From Rhizorhabdus wittichii RW1 (lineage in GTDB: Bacteria; Pseudomonadota; Alphaproteobacteria; Sphingomonadales; Sphingomonadaceae): a stretch of 64,000 bases of DNA. Positions 1 through 9,527 of this stretch are shown here, piece by piece. The stretch is taken from the NCBI GenBank assembly GCA_000016765.1, contig CP000699.1, positions 248,001 to 312,000 of the forward strand, given 5' to 3'. The notes under the pieces were generated by a model. That model searched no databases. It was given only the letters and a program-made list of their open reading frames with translations, and was not told where the DNA came from. Within the stretch, counting starts at the first letter, position 1. Each line of letters opens with the position of its first letter. The position numbers and the translations under genes were made by a program.

Positions 1-1
1 G

Positions 2-412
2 AGGCTCTATCCGACGATCCGGCCGGGCGCGCGCTATTATGCGTCGCTGCGCCTGCTGGAGACGGTCAAGCGGCTCGACCCGACGATCTTCACCAAGTCG
101 GGCATCATGGTCGGGCTGGGCGAGGAGCGGCTCGAAGTCCATCAGGTGATGGACGACATGCGTTCGGCCGACATCGATTTCCTGACGATGGGCCAATATC
201 TCCAGCCGACGCCGAAGCACGCCAAGGTCGCCGACTTCGTCGCGCCCAAGACCTTCGAGGCCTATGCCGCGATCGCGCGGGCGAAGGGCTTCCTGCTGGT
301 CGCGGCGACCCCGCTGACCCGGTCGAGCTACCATGCCGGCGACGATTTCGTGAAGCTGCGCGACGCCCGCAATGCCGAGCTGGCCCGCAAGGCGGCGGTG
401 CCGGCCGCCTGA
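2..412 (+). CDS. lipA: Lipoyl synthase, C-terminal part (5' end outside window)
   Basis: The last 136 residues of lipoyl synthase, the radical-SAM enzyme that inserts two sulfur atoms into octanoyl groups on E2 and GcvH domains. The visible part has the [14 protein letters not shown] segment, then [11 protein letters not shown], the [14 protein letters not shown] strand-loop and the C-terminal SSYHAGDDF segment, all family hallmarks. The CxxxCxxC cluster motif would lie upstream of the window. Reading frame 2 is open to the window edge. The next gene starts 1 nt after the stop, so lipA and the RatA-like gene are probably one operon, as in many alphaproteobacteria. Confidence 0.96.
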
Positions 413-413
413 C

Positions 414-899
414 ATGCCTCGCCACCGCGAGACCCGGACGCTGCCCTATAGCCCGGAGCAGATGTACGCGCTCGTCGCCGATGTCGCGTCCTACGCCGAG
501 TTCCTGCCCTGGGTGTCGGCGGTGCGCGTCCGCTCCGACAGCGAGACCGAGATGGTCGCCGACCTGATGGTCGGCTTCAAGGCGCTGCGCGAGAAGTTCA
601 CCTCGAAGGTCAGCAAGCAGCGGCCGGCGAGCATCCATGTCGACTATGTCGATGGGCCGCTCAAATTTCTCCACAACGACTGGGCCTTCGCCGCCGACGG
701 CAAGGGCGGGTCGATCGTCGACTTCTCGATCGACTTCGAGTTCCGGTCGCGGCTGTTCGAGATGATCGCCGGCCAGATGTTCGACCGGGCGCTCAGGATG
801 ATGATCAACGCGTTCGAGGAGCGCGCGGCGAAGCTTTACGGCTCCTCGGCCAGCGTCGCCCCCGGCATCAGCAGCTCGAGCGCGCACAGCGCCGCCTGA
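414..899 (+). CDS. RatA/COQ10-type START-domain protein
   Basis: A 161-residue single-domain protein of the polyketide cyclase/START family (COQ10, bacterial RatA). It begins [33 protein letters not shown], shown here only by its key features: the '[13 protein letters not shown]' helix and 'FLPW' are typical. The family binds hydrophobic ligands. COQ10 members support ubiquinone function, and E. coli RatA was described as inhibiting ribosome subunit association. Which role applies here cannot be decided. The ATG at 414 was preferred over an in-frame ATG at 372 because the extra 14 residues lie inside lipA and look like an out-of-frame translation. The 3' end overlaps the convergent pncC by 64 nt. 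Confidence 0.85.
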   Translation: MPRHRETRTLPYSPEQMYALVADVASYAEFLPWVSAVRVRSDSETEMVADLMVGFKALREKFTSKVSKQRPASIHVDYVDGPLKFLHNDWAFAADGKGGSIVDFSIDFEFRSRLFEMIAGQMFDRALRMMINAFEERAAKLYGSSASVAPGISSSSAHSAA

Positions 900-1372
900 A
901 GCCGGACGCCGCCGCGTCCCAGGTCGCCGAAATGGCGCTTGTCGGCGGCGATGTCCTCGGGATCGGCGCCTTTCCGCGCGCGGCCGAACACCACCGTGCC
1001 GACCGGCTTCTTCTCGCTGCCGCCGCCGGGGCCCGCGACGCCGGTGATCGCCACCGCGGTGTCGGCGCCGCTCTGCTCCAGCGCGCCGCGCGCCATCGCC
1101 CAGGCGACCGCGATCGACACCGCGCCGAACGTCTCGATCATCTCGACCGATACGCCGAGCAGCGAGACCTTCGCCTCGTTCGAATAGGTGACGAAGCCGC
1201 AGCCGAGCACGTCCGACGATCCCGGGATCTCGGTCAGCGCGGCGGCGACGAGGCCGCCGGTGCAGCTCTCCGCCACCGCGATCTTGCGGCCCTCGGCGCG
1301 GTTCGCCTCGATCACCCGGCGCGCGGCCTCGACCAGCTCGGGGGGCAGCAATGTGTCTTGGTGCTCGGTCAC
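836..1372 (-). CDS. pncC: CinA C-terminal-type nicotinamide-nucleotide amidohydrolase
   Basis: 178 residues matching the stand-alone CinA C-terminal domain, which deamidates nicotinamide mononucleotide to nicotinic acid mononucleotide in the pyridine nucleotide salvage cycle. Recognisable motifs are [10 protein letters not shown], the YSNEAK segment and [11 protein letters not shown]. The GTG at 1372 was chosen: it lies just downstream of the ispDF stop and has a purine-rich ribosome site (ggggaagag) 5-6 nt upstream. A longer frame to 1417 would run into ispDF. It lies immediately downstream of ispDF on the same strand (16-nt gap), so co-transcription is likely. Confidence 0.9.
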   Translation of the reverse strand: MTEHQDTLLPPELVEAARRVIEANRAEGRKIAVAESCTGGLVAAALTEIPGSSDVLGCGFVTYSNEAKVSLLGVSVEMIETFGAVSIAVAWAMARGALEQSGADTAVAITGVAGPGGGSEKKPVGTVVFGRARKGADPEDIAADKRHFGDLGRGGVRLQAALCALELLMPGATLAEEP

Positions 1373-1388
1373 GATCTCTTCCCCTTCG

Positions 1389-2537
1389 CTATATGGACGG
1401 CACGCGCACCGTTGCAACCGCCTGCGCCGCGATCCCCTCGCGCCGGCCGGTGAAGCCGAGCCGCTCGGTGGTGGTCGCCTTGACGCTGACCTGGCCCGCC
1501 GTCAGGCCGAGCAGGGCGGCGATCCGGTCGCGGATCGCCGCGCGGTGCGGGCCGACCTTGGGCGCTTCGCAGATGATGGTCAGGTCGACGAAGTCGACGA
1601 TCCCGCCCGCCGCCGCGACGAGGTCGCGGGCATGGGCCAGGAACATCGCCGAATCGGCGCCTTTCCAGCGTTGGTCGCTGGGCGGGAAATGGCTGCCGAT
1701 ATCGCCCGCCGCGATCGTGCCGAGCAGCGCGTCGGTCAGCGCGTGGAGCGCGACGTCGGCGTCGCTGTGCCCGGCGAGGGCGCGGTCATGGGCGATGCGG
1801 ACGCCGCCGAGCTGGACGCCGTCGCCGGCGGTGAAGCCGTGGACGTCGAAGCCCATCGCGGTGCGGCTGATCATCGCCATCCTTTCCTCGGCGGCCTCGA
1901 AATCGGCGGCAAAAGTGAGCTTCTCCAGGCTGCGGTCGCCCTCGACGATCGCGACCGACAGGCCGTGGGCGCGCGCGACCTGCGCGTCGTCGGTCGCTTC
2001 GCGCGCCGGGTCCCAGGCGCGGTGCGCGGCGAGGATGTCGGCGCGGCGGAAGGCCTGCGGCGTCTGGACGCGGTGCAGCCCGTCGCGCGGCACGGCGTCG
2101 CCGAGCAGGGCGTCGCCCTTCGCCAGCGTGTCGGCGACCGCGAGCGCGGGAACCGCGCCGTCGCTGCCGTCGAGCGCGGCGATCAGCCGGTCGATCACCG
2201 CGGCGGGCAGGAAGGGGCGGGCGGCGTCGTGGATCAGGACGATGTCGGCGTCGACCGCCGCCAGCCCGGCGATCACCGAATCGCGCCGGGTCGCGCCGCC
2301 GGTGACGGGCGGGGGCAGGGTGCGTCCGCCGACCGCCTCGGCATGGAGATCCTCCTGACCCGCGCCGATCACGACCTGGACGCTGCCGATCGCCGGATGG
2401 CGCGCCAGCGCGTCGACGGCATGGGCGAGCACCGCCTTGCCGCCGATCCGGCGATATTGCTTGGGCACGCCGCCGCCGCTGCGGACGCCCTGTCCGGCGG
2501 CGACGATCAAGGCGGCGATGCTGGGCTTCCCCGTCAT
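1389..2537 (-). CDS. ispDF: Bifunctional MEP cytidylyltransferase / MEcPP synthase
   Basis: A 382-residue fusion of two non-consecutive enzymes of the MEP isoprenoid pathway. Residues 1 to about 225 are IspD (nucleotide-binding [24 protein letters not shown], and HDAARPF). Residues from about 226 are IspF, with the metal-binding D231-x-H233 pair, the [18 protein letters not shown] segment and [11 protein letters not shown]. IspDF fusions are common in alphaproteobacteria and epsilonproteobacteria and make CDP-ME and MEcPP. The gene is divergent from dusB across a 228-bp gap that contains a dispersed inverted repeat. Confidence 0.97.
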   Translation of the reverse strand: MTGKPSIAALIVAAGQGVRSGGGVPKQYRRIGGKAVLAHAVDALARHPAIGSVQVVIGAGQEDLHAEAVGGRTLPPPVTGGATRRDSVIAGLAAVDADIVLIHDAARPFLPAAVIDRLIAALDGSDGAVPALAVADTLAKGDALLGDAVPRDGLHRVQTPQAFRRADILAAHRAWDPAREATDDAQVARAHGLSVAIVEGDRSLEKLTFAADFEAAEERMAMISRTAMGFDVHGFTAGDGVQLGGVRIAHDRALAGHSDADVALHALTDALLGTIAAGDIGSHFPPSDQRWKGADSAMFLAHARDLVAAAGGIVDFVDLTIICEAPKVGPHRAAIRDRIAALLGLTAGQVSVKATTTERLGFTGRREGIAAQAVATVRVPSI

Positions 2538-2598
2538 GCGCCGCGCTTTAGGTGGGGGGGCTCGAACAGTAAAGCTCGGGCCGCCGTCGCCCCTTGTC

Positions 2599-2681
2599 CG
2601 TCATCCTGGCGAAAGCCAGGATCTCCCTTCTTTCCCGGGATGTGGGAAGGCAGGGAGATTCCAGCTTTCGCTGGAATGACG
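2599..2681. repeat. Dispersed palindromic repeat, copy A
   Basis: An 83-bp imperfect inverted repeat between divergent ispDF and dusB. It opens with cgtcatcctggcgaaagcc and closes with agctttcgctggaatgacg. Each end also carries its own small hairpin (ctggcgaaagccag; ccagctttcgctgg). The outer arms, including 'atctccct' and 'agggagat', pair with each other. Related copies lie at 10926-11021 and 13004-13082. It looks like a non-autonomous REP/BIME-type element; no coding potential was seen. Confidence 0.85.
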
Positions 2682-2765
2682 ATTTGGTTGGGCAATGTCA
2701 CCTCGCTTGCTCCCCGGCCGCTTTGCGGGTAGAGCGATTGCCGCTTTTTTAGGCAATATGGCTTC

Positions 2766-3767
2766 ATGACCCCCAGACTGCGCCCCATCGACATCGGTCC
2801 CGTGCGGATCGACAGCCCCGTGATTCTCGCGCCGATGACCGGCGTGAGCGACCTGCCGTTCCGCAAGGTGGTGCGCGGCTACGGGTCGGGGCTGAACGTC
2901 ACCGAGATGATCGCCAGCCAGGCCGCGATCCGCGAGACGCGCCAGTCGGTGCAGAAGGCGCTGTGGGACCCGGCCGAGGAGCCGGTGTCGATGCAGCTCG
3001 TCGGCTGCACGCCGAAGGAGATGGGCGAGGCGGCGAAGCTCAGCCAGGATCGCGGCGCCGCGATCATCGACATCAACATGGGTTGCCCGGTGCGCAAGGT
3101 CGTCAACGGCGACGCCGGATCGGCGCTGATGCGGACGCCCGAGCTGGCGGTCGAGATCGTCAAGGCGACGGTCGCGGCGGTCGAGGTGCCGGTCACGCTC
3201 AAGATGCGGATGGGCTGGGACCATGACAGCCTCAACGCGCCCGAACTGGCGCGCATCGCCGAGGATGTCGGCGTGAAGATGATCACCGTCCACGGCCGCA
3301 CCCGCTGCCAGATGTACAAGGGATCGGCCGACTGGGCGTTCATCCGCCGGGTCAAGGAAGCGGTGTCGATCCCGGTGATCGTCAACGGCGACATCTGCTC
3401 GATCGAGGATGCCGAGACTGCGCTCGACCAGTCGGGCGCCGATGGGCTGATGATCGGGCGCGGCGCCTATGGCCGGCCCTGGCTGCTGTCGCAGGTGATG
3501 CATTATCTCGCCACCGGCGAGCGCAGGCCCGATCCGACGATCGAGCAGCAATATCACGTCATATTAGCGCATTATCATGCGATGCTCGAACTCTATGGGA
3601 AAGAGGTCGGCGTCAACATGGCGCGCAAGCACATCGGCTGGTACACCAAGGGGCTGGCCGGCTCGGCGGAGTTCCGCAACGCCGTCAACCAGGAGCCCGA
3701 CGCCGCCAGGGTGATCGCCATGCTCGGAGAATTCTACGCGCCATGGCTCTCCCGGGCAGCAGCCTGA
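2766..3767 (+). CDS. dusB: tRNA-dihydrouridine synthase (NifR3 type)
   Basis: 333 residues of the FMN-dependent Dus family, which reduces specific uridines in the tRNA D-loop using NADPH. It shows the N-terminal [13 protein letters not shown], the catalytic Cys in [19 protein letters not shown] (Cys107), KMRMGWD, the VHGRTR phosphate-binding turn and the [10 protein letters not shown] motif. In alphaproteobacteria this gene (historically nifR3) is the first gene of the ntrBC operon, as here. Its stop lies 25 nt inside ntrB, so the two are translationally coupled. Confidence 0.96.
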   Translation: MTPRLRPIDIGPVRIDSPVILAPMTGVSDLPFRKVVRGYGSGLNVTEMIASQAAIRETRQSVQKALWDPAEEPVSMQLVGCTPKEMGEAAKLSQDRGAAIIDINMGCPVRKVVNGDAGSALMRTPELAVEIVKATVAAVEVPVTLKMRMGWDHDSLNAPELARIAEDVGVKMITVHGRTRCQMYKGSADWAFIRRVKEAVSIPVIVNGDICSIEDAETALDQSGADGLMIGRGAYGRPWLLSQVMHYLATGERRPDPTIEQQYHVILAHYHAMLELYGKEVGVNMARKHIGWYTKGLAGSAEFRNAVNQEPDAARVIAMLGEFYAPWLSRAAA

Positions 3768-4864
3768 TCCGCTTCGGGCGGCGCGCATCCGCGGCGGATC
3801 GTCCCGCCGACGCCCCCTCGGCGGCCGAGATCATGGCGGCGATGGCGACCGCCGTGCTGACCATCGATCCCGAGGGGCAGGTCGTCGAGATCAATGCCGC
3901 CTGCGAATCGCTGTTCAACCTCAGTCGCAGCCAGATCGTCGGGCATGGCGTGCTCGACGCGATCGGCCATCCGCTGACGACGATGCCCAGCGACGCGCCC
4001 TTCGCCGCCTATGACATCGACATCGTCCTGCCGGGCCGGCGGCGGATGCGGGTCGACCTGATGGTCGCGCCGCTGCCCGACCGGCCGGGCTGGCGCGCGG
4101 TGTCGATCCACGGCCATGCCCGCAGCGCGATCGGCGCGCGGTCGATCGACCGCGAGGGCGGCACCCGCACCGCCGTCGCCGCCGCGGCGATGCTGGCGCA
4201 CGAGGTGAAGAACCCGCTGTCGGCGGTGCGTGGCGCGGCGCAGCTGCTGGAGACGAGCTGCGACGAGGAATCGCGTCCGCTCACCCGGCTGATCCGCGAG
4301 GAGGTCGACCGCGTCGCCGCGCTGATCGACCGGATGCAGGGCTTCACCGACACCCGCCCGATCGAGATGACGCCGCAGAACATCCACGCCATCCTCGGCC
4401 ATGCGCGCGAGGTGGCGCTCAAGGGCTTCGCGCAGGGGCGGGTGATCCGCGAGGTCTATGATCCGTCGCTGCCGGCGGTGCTCGGCCATCGCGATTCGCT
4501 GATCCAGATCGTCATCAACCTGCTCAAGAACGCCGCCGAGGCGATGGGCGAGGAGCCGGGGGCGATCACGCTCACCACCGCCTATCGCCACGGCGTGTCG
4601 ATGCGCCGCGCCGACGGCGACGCGCGCCAGCCGCTGCCGATCGAGCTGTGCGTGATCGACGAGGGCCCCGGCGCGCCGCCCGAGATCGAAGGGCATCTGT
4701 TCGATCCGTTCGTCACCACCAAGCGCACCGGCAGCGGCCTCGGCCTCGCGCTGGTGGAGAAGCTCGTTTCCGACCAGGGGGGAATCATCGAATATGCGCG
4801 CGAAGGCACGCCGTCGCGGACCGTGTTCCGCCTCCTGCTCCCGCGCGCGCGGGTGACGGCATGA
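3743..4864 (+). CDS. ntrB: Nitrogen-regulation sensor kinase NtrB
   Basis: A 373-residue soluble histidine kinase. A PAS domain spans about 30-110, the dimerisation helix carries the phospho-acceptor His153 in [15 protein letters not shown], and the C-terminal ATPase has the N box ([10 protein letters not shown]), DEGPGAP and [11 protein letters not shown] boxes. NtrB phosphorylates or dephosphorylates NtrC according to PII status. It lacks membrane segments, as expected for NtrB. It overlaps dusB upstream and the first base of its TGA stop region overlaps the ntrC ATG (ATGA), a classic coupled operon. Confidence 0.95.
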   Translation: MALPGSSLIRFGRRASAADRPADAPSAAEIMAAMATAVLTIDPEGQVVEINAACESLFNLSRSQIVGHGVLDAIGHPLTTMPSDAPFAAYDIDIVLPGRRRMRVDLMVAPLPDRPGWRAVSIHGHARSAIGARSIDREGGTRTAVAAAAMLAHEVKNPLSAVRGAAQLLETSCDEESRPLTRLIREEVDRVAALIDRMQGFTDTRPIEMTPQNIHAILGHAREVALKGFAQGRVIREVYDPSLPAVLGHRDSLIQIVINLLKNAAEAMGEEPGAITLTTAYRHGVSMRRADGDARQPLPIELCVIDEGPGAPPEIEGHLFDPFVTTKRTGSGLGLALVEKLVSDQGGIIEYAREGTPSRTVFRLLLPRARVTA

Positions 4865-6318
4865 CCGGAACCGGGGGCAGGGTCCTGGTCGTCGACGACG
4901 ACGGCGCCATCCGCACCGTGGTGCGCGAGGCGCTGCGCCGCGCCGGCCATATCGTCGAGACGGCGGCCTCGGTCGCCGAGCAGCGCCGGCTGTTCGCCAG
5001 CTTCGATCCGCAGGTGCTCGTCACCGACGTGATCCTGCCCGACGGCAACGGGCTCGACATCATCCCGGAGATGCTCCGCACCAATCCCGGCCTGCCGGTG
5101 ATCGTGCTGTCGGCGCAGAACACCTTCACCACGGCGCTGCGCGCGACCGAGCAGGGGGCGTTCGACTATCTGCCCAAGCCGTTCGACCTGGGCGAGCTGA
5201 CCCGCGCCGTGTCCGATGCGCTGGCGGCGCGGGCGGGCGGCGGCGCGGCGGCGTTCGACGGCGAGGCGGCCGAGGACCTGCCGCTGATCGGCCGGTCGCC
5301 GCCGATGCAGGAGGTCTACCGCACCATCGCGCGCGTCGTCGCTAACGACCTGACCGTGCTGGTGCTGGGCGAATCGGGCACCGGCAAGGAACTGGTCGCG
5401 CGCGCCATCCACGATTTCGGGCCACGCGCCGCGGCGCCCTTCGTCGCGATCAACATGGCGGCTATCCCGCGCGAGCTGATCGAATCCGAGCTGTTCGGCC
5501 ATGAGCGCGGGGCCTTCACCGGCGCGCAGGCGCGCAGCGCCGGCCGCTTCGAGCAGGCGCAGGGCGGCACGTTGTTCCTCGACGAGATCGGCGACATGCC
5601 GATGGAGGCGCAGACCCGGCTGCTCCGCGTCCTCCAGGCGGGCGAGTTCACCACGGTCGGCGGCACCCGCTCGATCCGCGCCGACGTCCGCATCATCGCC
5701 GCCACCCACAAGGACCTGCCCAGGCTGATCGCCGACGGCGGCTTCCGCGAGGACCTCTATTACCGCCTCAACGTCGTGCCGATCCGCCTGCCGGCGTTGC
5801 GCCAGCGCGGCGACGACATCGGCGAGCTGGCGCGCTTCTTCCTCGACCGGGCGGCGGCGGACGGGCTGCCGCGCAAGGCGCTCGACGCGGGCGCGGTCGC
5901 GCGGCTCATCCAGCATGGCTGGCCCGGCAACGTCCGCGAGCTCGAGAATCTGATGCGCCGCCTGGCGGTGCTCAGCCGCGAGGACGTGATCACCGCCGCG
6001 CTGGTCGAGCAGCAGCTCCACCAGCGCCCGGCGGCCGACGTTCCACCGCCCGTACCGGCGGGCAGCGGCGGCCTCGCCGATGCCGTCGAGCAGCACCTCG
6101 CCCGCTATTTCACGACCTTCGGCCGCGAGCTGCCGCCCGACGGGCTCTACGACCGGGTGCTGGCCGAGGTCGAGCGGCCGCTGCTCGAACTCAGCATGGC
6201 GGCGGCCAAGGGCAACCAGCTCCGCGCCGCGCGGCTGCTGGGGATCAACCGCAACACCCTGCGCAAGAAGCTGACTGACCTCGGGATCGATGCGGGGGCC
6301 TCGCGCCGGGCGGATTGA
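4861..6318 (+). CDS. ntrC: Nitrogen-regulation response regulator NtrC (sigma54 activator)
   Basis: 485 residues. The receiver domain has Asp56 as likely phospho-acceptor (VLVTDVILPDG). The AAA+ domain has a Walker A GESGTGKE and an intact GAFTGA loop (HERGAFTGAQ), so it should contact sigma54 RNA polymerase, followed by GGTLFLDEIGDMP (Walker B). The C terminus is a Fis-type helix-turn-helix (AARLLGINRNTLRKKL). The ATG at 4861 overlaps the ntrB stop. It controls nitrogen-scavenging genes in related bacteria; gltBD in this window is a plausible but unproven target. Confidence 0.96.
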   Translation: MTGTGGRVLVVDDDGAIRTVVREALRRAGHIVETAASVAEQRRLFASFDPQVLVTDVILPDGNGLDIIPEMLRTNPGLPVIVLSAQNTFTTALRATEQGAFDYLPKPFDLGELTRAVSDALAARAGGGAAAFDGEAAEDLPLIGRSPPMQEVYRTIARVVANDLTVLVLGESGTGKELVARAIHDFGPRAAAPFVAINMAAIPRELIESELFGHERGAFTGAQARSAGRFEQAQGGTLFLDEIGDMPMEAQTRLLRVLQAGEFTTVGGTRSIRADVRIIAATHKDLPRLIADGGFREDLYYRLNVVPIRLPALRQRGDDIGELARFFLDRAAADGLPRKALDAGAVARLIQHGWPGNVRELENLMRRLAVLSREDVITAALVEQQLHQRPAADVPPPVPAGSGGLADAVEQHLARYFTTFGRELPPDGLYDRVLAEVERPLLELSMAAAKGNQLRAARLLGINRNTLRKKLTDLGIDAGASRRAD

Positions 6319-6328
6319 ATCCGGTGTC

Positions 6329-7078
6329 CTAGAAGCGGTGCTGGCCCTTGCCCCAGTCGCCCATGTCGCATTGTCCGGCGAAATTGGTGACGGCCTTGAC
6401 CTCGATCCGTCCGGTGCGCCGATCGACGGTGAAGCGCGGCTTGTTCATGCCGTTGAGCCGGTAGCTGCCCGATATCCGGTCCGGCGTCACCGCCAGGTTT
6501 TCGATGTCCCACCAGCCGTTGTCGCCGCCCGAGTGAATCGGCGGCACCAGGCTCTTGCCGAGATGGATGCGGCCGGAAGCGCCGTAGAGCTCGATCTGCA
6601 CGTCGGAACTGAAGCCCTTGGCGCCGTTCTGGGGCGTGCTCCATTCCCATTTGTGGTTCCACGGGTTCCAAGCATAGCGCGACGGTTCGACGGTCGGCTT
6701 GGTTCCCGCGCCGTAGCAGACGAGGACCAGCGATTTCGCGTCGTGCCCGGGCGCCTGCTGCGCCCCATAGGCTGGGCGGGACGCGTCCTGCGCGTCGCAG
6801 TTCCCCGGCGGGACGGCATCGATCGAGGCATAGCGGCCGTCGATGGTGGAGACCGACACGCAGCGTCCTTTCCGCTCGTTCCACCAGAAGGTGAAGCGCT
6901 GGTCGCGGACGGTGTTGCTGACCGTCGCGCGATAGCCGCGCGCCTCCATCTGGGTCTCCGCCCCGGCGGCGCGGGCGCCGACCAGGTCGGCGACATCTTC
7001 GCTGCTTTGCGCCTGCCCCGCCGCCGGGACCAGGATGAGCGCCGAAAGGAGGAAGGAGGATCGGCCTTTGAACGTCAT
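6329..7078 (-). CDS. Secreted protein of unknown function between ntrC and ntrY
   Basis: A 249-residue protein that I do not recognise as a named family. It starts with a basic residue and a hydrophobic stretch (SSFLLSALILVPAAGQAQS), which reads as a Sec signal peptide with AxA cleavage near residue 24. The mature part is rich in Trp and Gly (AWNPWNHKWEW, GGDNGWWDIENLAV) with four Cys, consistent with an extracytoplasmic beta-rich domain and disulfides. The ATG at 7078 has 'agga' about 8 nt upstream, better placed than the one at 7087. It sits opposite to its neighbours, breaking the ntrBC-ntrYX order, and is convergent with ntrC (10-nt gap). Confidence 0.75.
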   Translation of the reverse strand: MTFKGRSSFLLSALILVPAAGQAQSSEDVADLVGARAAGAETQMEARGYRATVSNTVRDQRFTFWWNERKGRCVSVSTIDGRYASIDAVPPGNCDAQDASRPAYGAQQAPGHDAKSLVLVCYGAGTKPTVEPSRYAWNPWNHKWEWSTPQNGAKGFSSDVQIELYGASGRIHLGKSLVPPIHSGGDNGWWDIENLAVTPDRISGSYRLNGMNKPRFTVDRRTGRIEVKAVTNFAGQCDMGDWGKGQHRF

Positions 7079-7265
7079 GGCTGGCATCCTGTGATGGCTC
7101 GTCGATGGGCGAGCATATCAGCCGGACCGAGGCGGGAAAGAGCAAAGTCGGGCCGCCGATATCGGCGGGGCCGATCGGCCGCTATCGCCGGACCGACGAC
7201 CCCGCTCGACCAAATGCATGTTAACTGTGTTCCCGAAGCCACGCCCTTGTGGTAATCCGGCCACG

Positions 7266-9524
7266 ATGGCTGCATATGGGCTTGTATCCAGGCGATGGCG
7301 CAGGCGCGCGGTGACGGCGCTGCGGCCACGGCGCCTGCTGCCTTTGCTGGAGATATTGGCGCCGCTGGCCGCATTGCTGGTGGTCGCGGTCAGCTATCGG
7401 GTCGTCACCGCCAGCGGCAAGCCCGAAATCCCGATCTCGCCGACCGTCGTGGCGCTGCTGCTCGGCGCCAACCTGCTGTCGTTCATGGTGCTGATGGTGC
7501 TCGCCGCCCGCCGGGTGGCGCTGCACCGCGCGGCGCGGTCGGGGCTGGGGGGCAAGGCGCGGCTGCACGTCCGCCTCGTCGCCTTCTTCTCGCTGATCGC
7601 CACCGCACCGACGCTGCTGGTGGTGATCTTCGCGTCGCTGCTGTTCCAGCTCGGCACCGAATTCTGGTTCTCCGACAAGGCCACCGTCGTGCTGCGCAGC
7701 TCCGAGCGGGTCGCGCAGGCCTATGTGACCGAGAGCAAGGAGCGGCTGCTCGGCGACATCCTCGCCATGTCGGGCGACCTGCGCAGCGCGCTGTCGGCGA
7801 CGACGATCGACGATCCGCGCTTCGCGCCCTTCTTCGCGCGCCAGGTCGCCTATCGCGGCCTGTCGGAAGCGGCGATCATCAGTGTCGACCGCGCCGGAAC
7901 GCCGCAGCTCATCGCGCTCGCCAATCTCGACAAGCGGCCGCTCGACAAGCGCCTGCCGCCCGCGACGCTGCCCTTCCTGGCGGGCGGCCAGCCGCGCATC
8001 ACCGCCGGGGCGGGCGACCGGATCGAGGGCACGATCCTGCTCGACGCGGCGAGCCGCACCTATCTCTACATCTCGCGCCAGTCGGACCGGAACGTGCTGG
8101 CCCAGGCCGCCCGCGCGCGATCGGCGCTGGGCGACTATGTCGCGACCGTCGACCGCGCCCGCGCGCTCCAGCTCCGCTTCAACATCCTGCTGATGATCAT
8201 CGCGCTGGCGATCCTCGGCATCGCCATCTGGGTGGCGATGACGGTGGCCGACCGGCTGGTCCGCCCGGTCAACGACCTCGTCGCCGCCGCGCGCCGGGTC
8301 GCGGCCGGCGATCTCAGCGCGCGCGTGCATATCGATCCGAGCCCCGACGAGATCGGCACGCTCGGCAGCGCCTTCAACCGCATGACCCGCAAGCTGGGCG
8401 AGCAGACCGGCGCGCTGGTCGCCGCCAACAGCCAGCTCGAAAGCCGCAGCGCCTTCATCGAGGCGGTGCTGTCGGGCGTGACCGCGGGCGTCATCTCGGT
8501 CGACGGCGACCGCCGGATCACGCTGGTCAATCCCTCGGCGCGGGCGATGCTCGCCCTGGAGGAACCGGTCGACGGCCGGCCGCTCGCCGACATCTCGCCC
8601 GAGCTGCACCATATCCTCGACGCCGGCGACCGCGAGGCGGTGGTCCAGATCGTCATCGCCGGCGAGCCGCGCACCCTGTCGGTGCGCGCGGTCGCGGCGG
8701 AGGGCGCGCGGGTGCTGACCTTCGACGACATCACCCAGCGCCTCGCCGACCAGCGCCGCGCCGCCTGGGCCGACGTCGCCCGCCGCATCGCGCACGAGAT
8801 CAAGAACCCGCTGACCCCGATCCAGCTCGCCGCCGAACGGCTCCAGCGCCGCTACGGCAAGGAAATCCAGTCCGATCCGGGCGTGTTCGAGCGGCTGACC
8901 GCGACGATCGTCCGCCAGGTCGGCGACATGCGGCGGATCGTCGACGAATTCTCGTCCTTCGCGCGCATGCCCAAGCCGGCCTTCCGCGAGGAGGCGATCG
9001 TCGACATCGCGCGGCAGGCGATGTTCCTGCAGGAGGTCGCCCATCCGGCGATCAGCTTCAGCCTCGACAGCGAGGGGCTGACCCCGACGATGATCTGCGA
9101 CCGCCGCCAGCTCGGCCAGGCGCTGACCAACCTCGTCAAGAACGCGGTCGAGGCGATCGAGGAGAACCCCGCGCAGCACGCCCCGGGCGTGATCGCGATG
9201 ACGATCCGCATCGCCGAGCGGCGGCTGCGCATCGTGCTGGCCGACAACGGTCCCGGCCTGCCGCCCGAGCGCGAGCGGCTGACCGAGCCCTATATGACGA
9301 CGCGCAAGCGCGGCACCGGGCTCGGCCTCGCCATCGTCCGCAAGATCGTCGAGGACCATCTCGGTACCTTGGCACTGCGCGACCGGCCCGGCGGCGGCAC
9401 CATGGTCGAGATGGATTTCGACCTGGAGGCGCTCGGCAGCCTCGCCGTCGAGGGCGCGGACCGCGCCGGCAACGCGGCCGAGGAAGCGAAATTCCCCGAA
9501 CTCAAGCGAAGTGGAACTGGTTGA
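7266..9524 (+). CDS. ntrY: Membrane sensor histidine kinase NtrY
   Basis: 752 residues. Two or three N-terminal membrane helices (LLPLLEILAPLAALLVVAV; VALLLGANLLSFMVLMVL; the AFFSLIATAPTLLVVIF stretch) precede a periplasmic domain. A further helix near 290-320 (ILLMIIALAILGIAIWV) leads into HAMP, PAS, a HisKA helix with the phospho-acceptor His in ARRIAHEIKNPLTPIQ, and an ATPase with GTGLGLAIVRKI. NtrY pairs with NtrX and senses nitrogen or redox/respiratory state in other alphaproteobacteria. The ATG at 7266 was chosen over 7218 because the extra 16 residues look non-coding. Confidence 0.93.
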   Translation: MAAYGLVSRRWRRRAVTALRPRRLLPLLEILAPLAALLVVAVSYRVVTASGKPEIPISPTVVALLLGANLLSFMVLMVLAARRVALHRAARSGLGGKARLHVRLVAFFSLIATAPTLLVVIFASLLFQLGTEFWFSDKATVVLRSSERVAQAYVTESKERLLGDILAMSGDLRSALSATTIDDPRFAPFFARQVAYRGLSEAAIISVDRAGTPQLIALANLDKRPLDKRLPPATLPFLAGGQPRITAGAGDRIEGTILLDAASRTYLYISRQSDRNVLAQAARARSALGDYVATVDRARALQLRFNILLMIIALAILGIAIWVAMTVADRLVRPVNDLVAAARRVAAGDLSARVHIDPSPDEIGTLGSAFNRMTRKLGEQTGALVAANSQLESRSAFIEAVLSGVTAGVISVDGDRRITLVNPSARAMLALEEPVDGRPLADISPELHHILDAGDREAVVQIVIAGEPRTLSVRAVAAEGARVLTFDDITQRLADQRRAAWADVARRIAHEIKNPLTPIQLAAERLQRRYGKEIQSDPGVFERLTATIVRQVGDMRRIVDEFSSFARMPKPAFREEAIVDIARQAMFLQEVAHPAISFSLDSEGLTPTMICDRRQLGQALTNLVKNAVEAIEENPAQHAPGVIAMTIRIAERRLRIVLADNGPGLPPERERLTEPYMTTRKRGTGLGLAIVRKIVEDHLGTLALRDRPGGGTMVEMDFDLEALGSLAVEGADRAGNAAEEAKFPELKRSGTG

Positions 9525-9527
9525 GGC

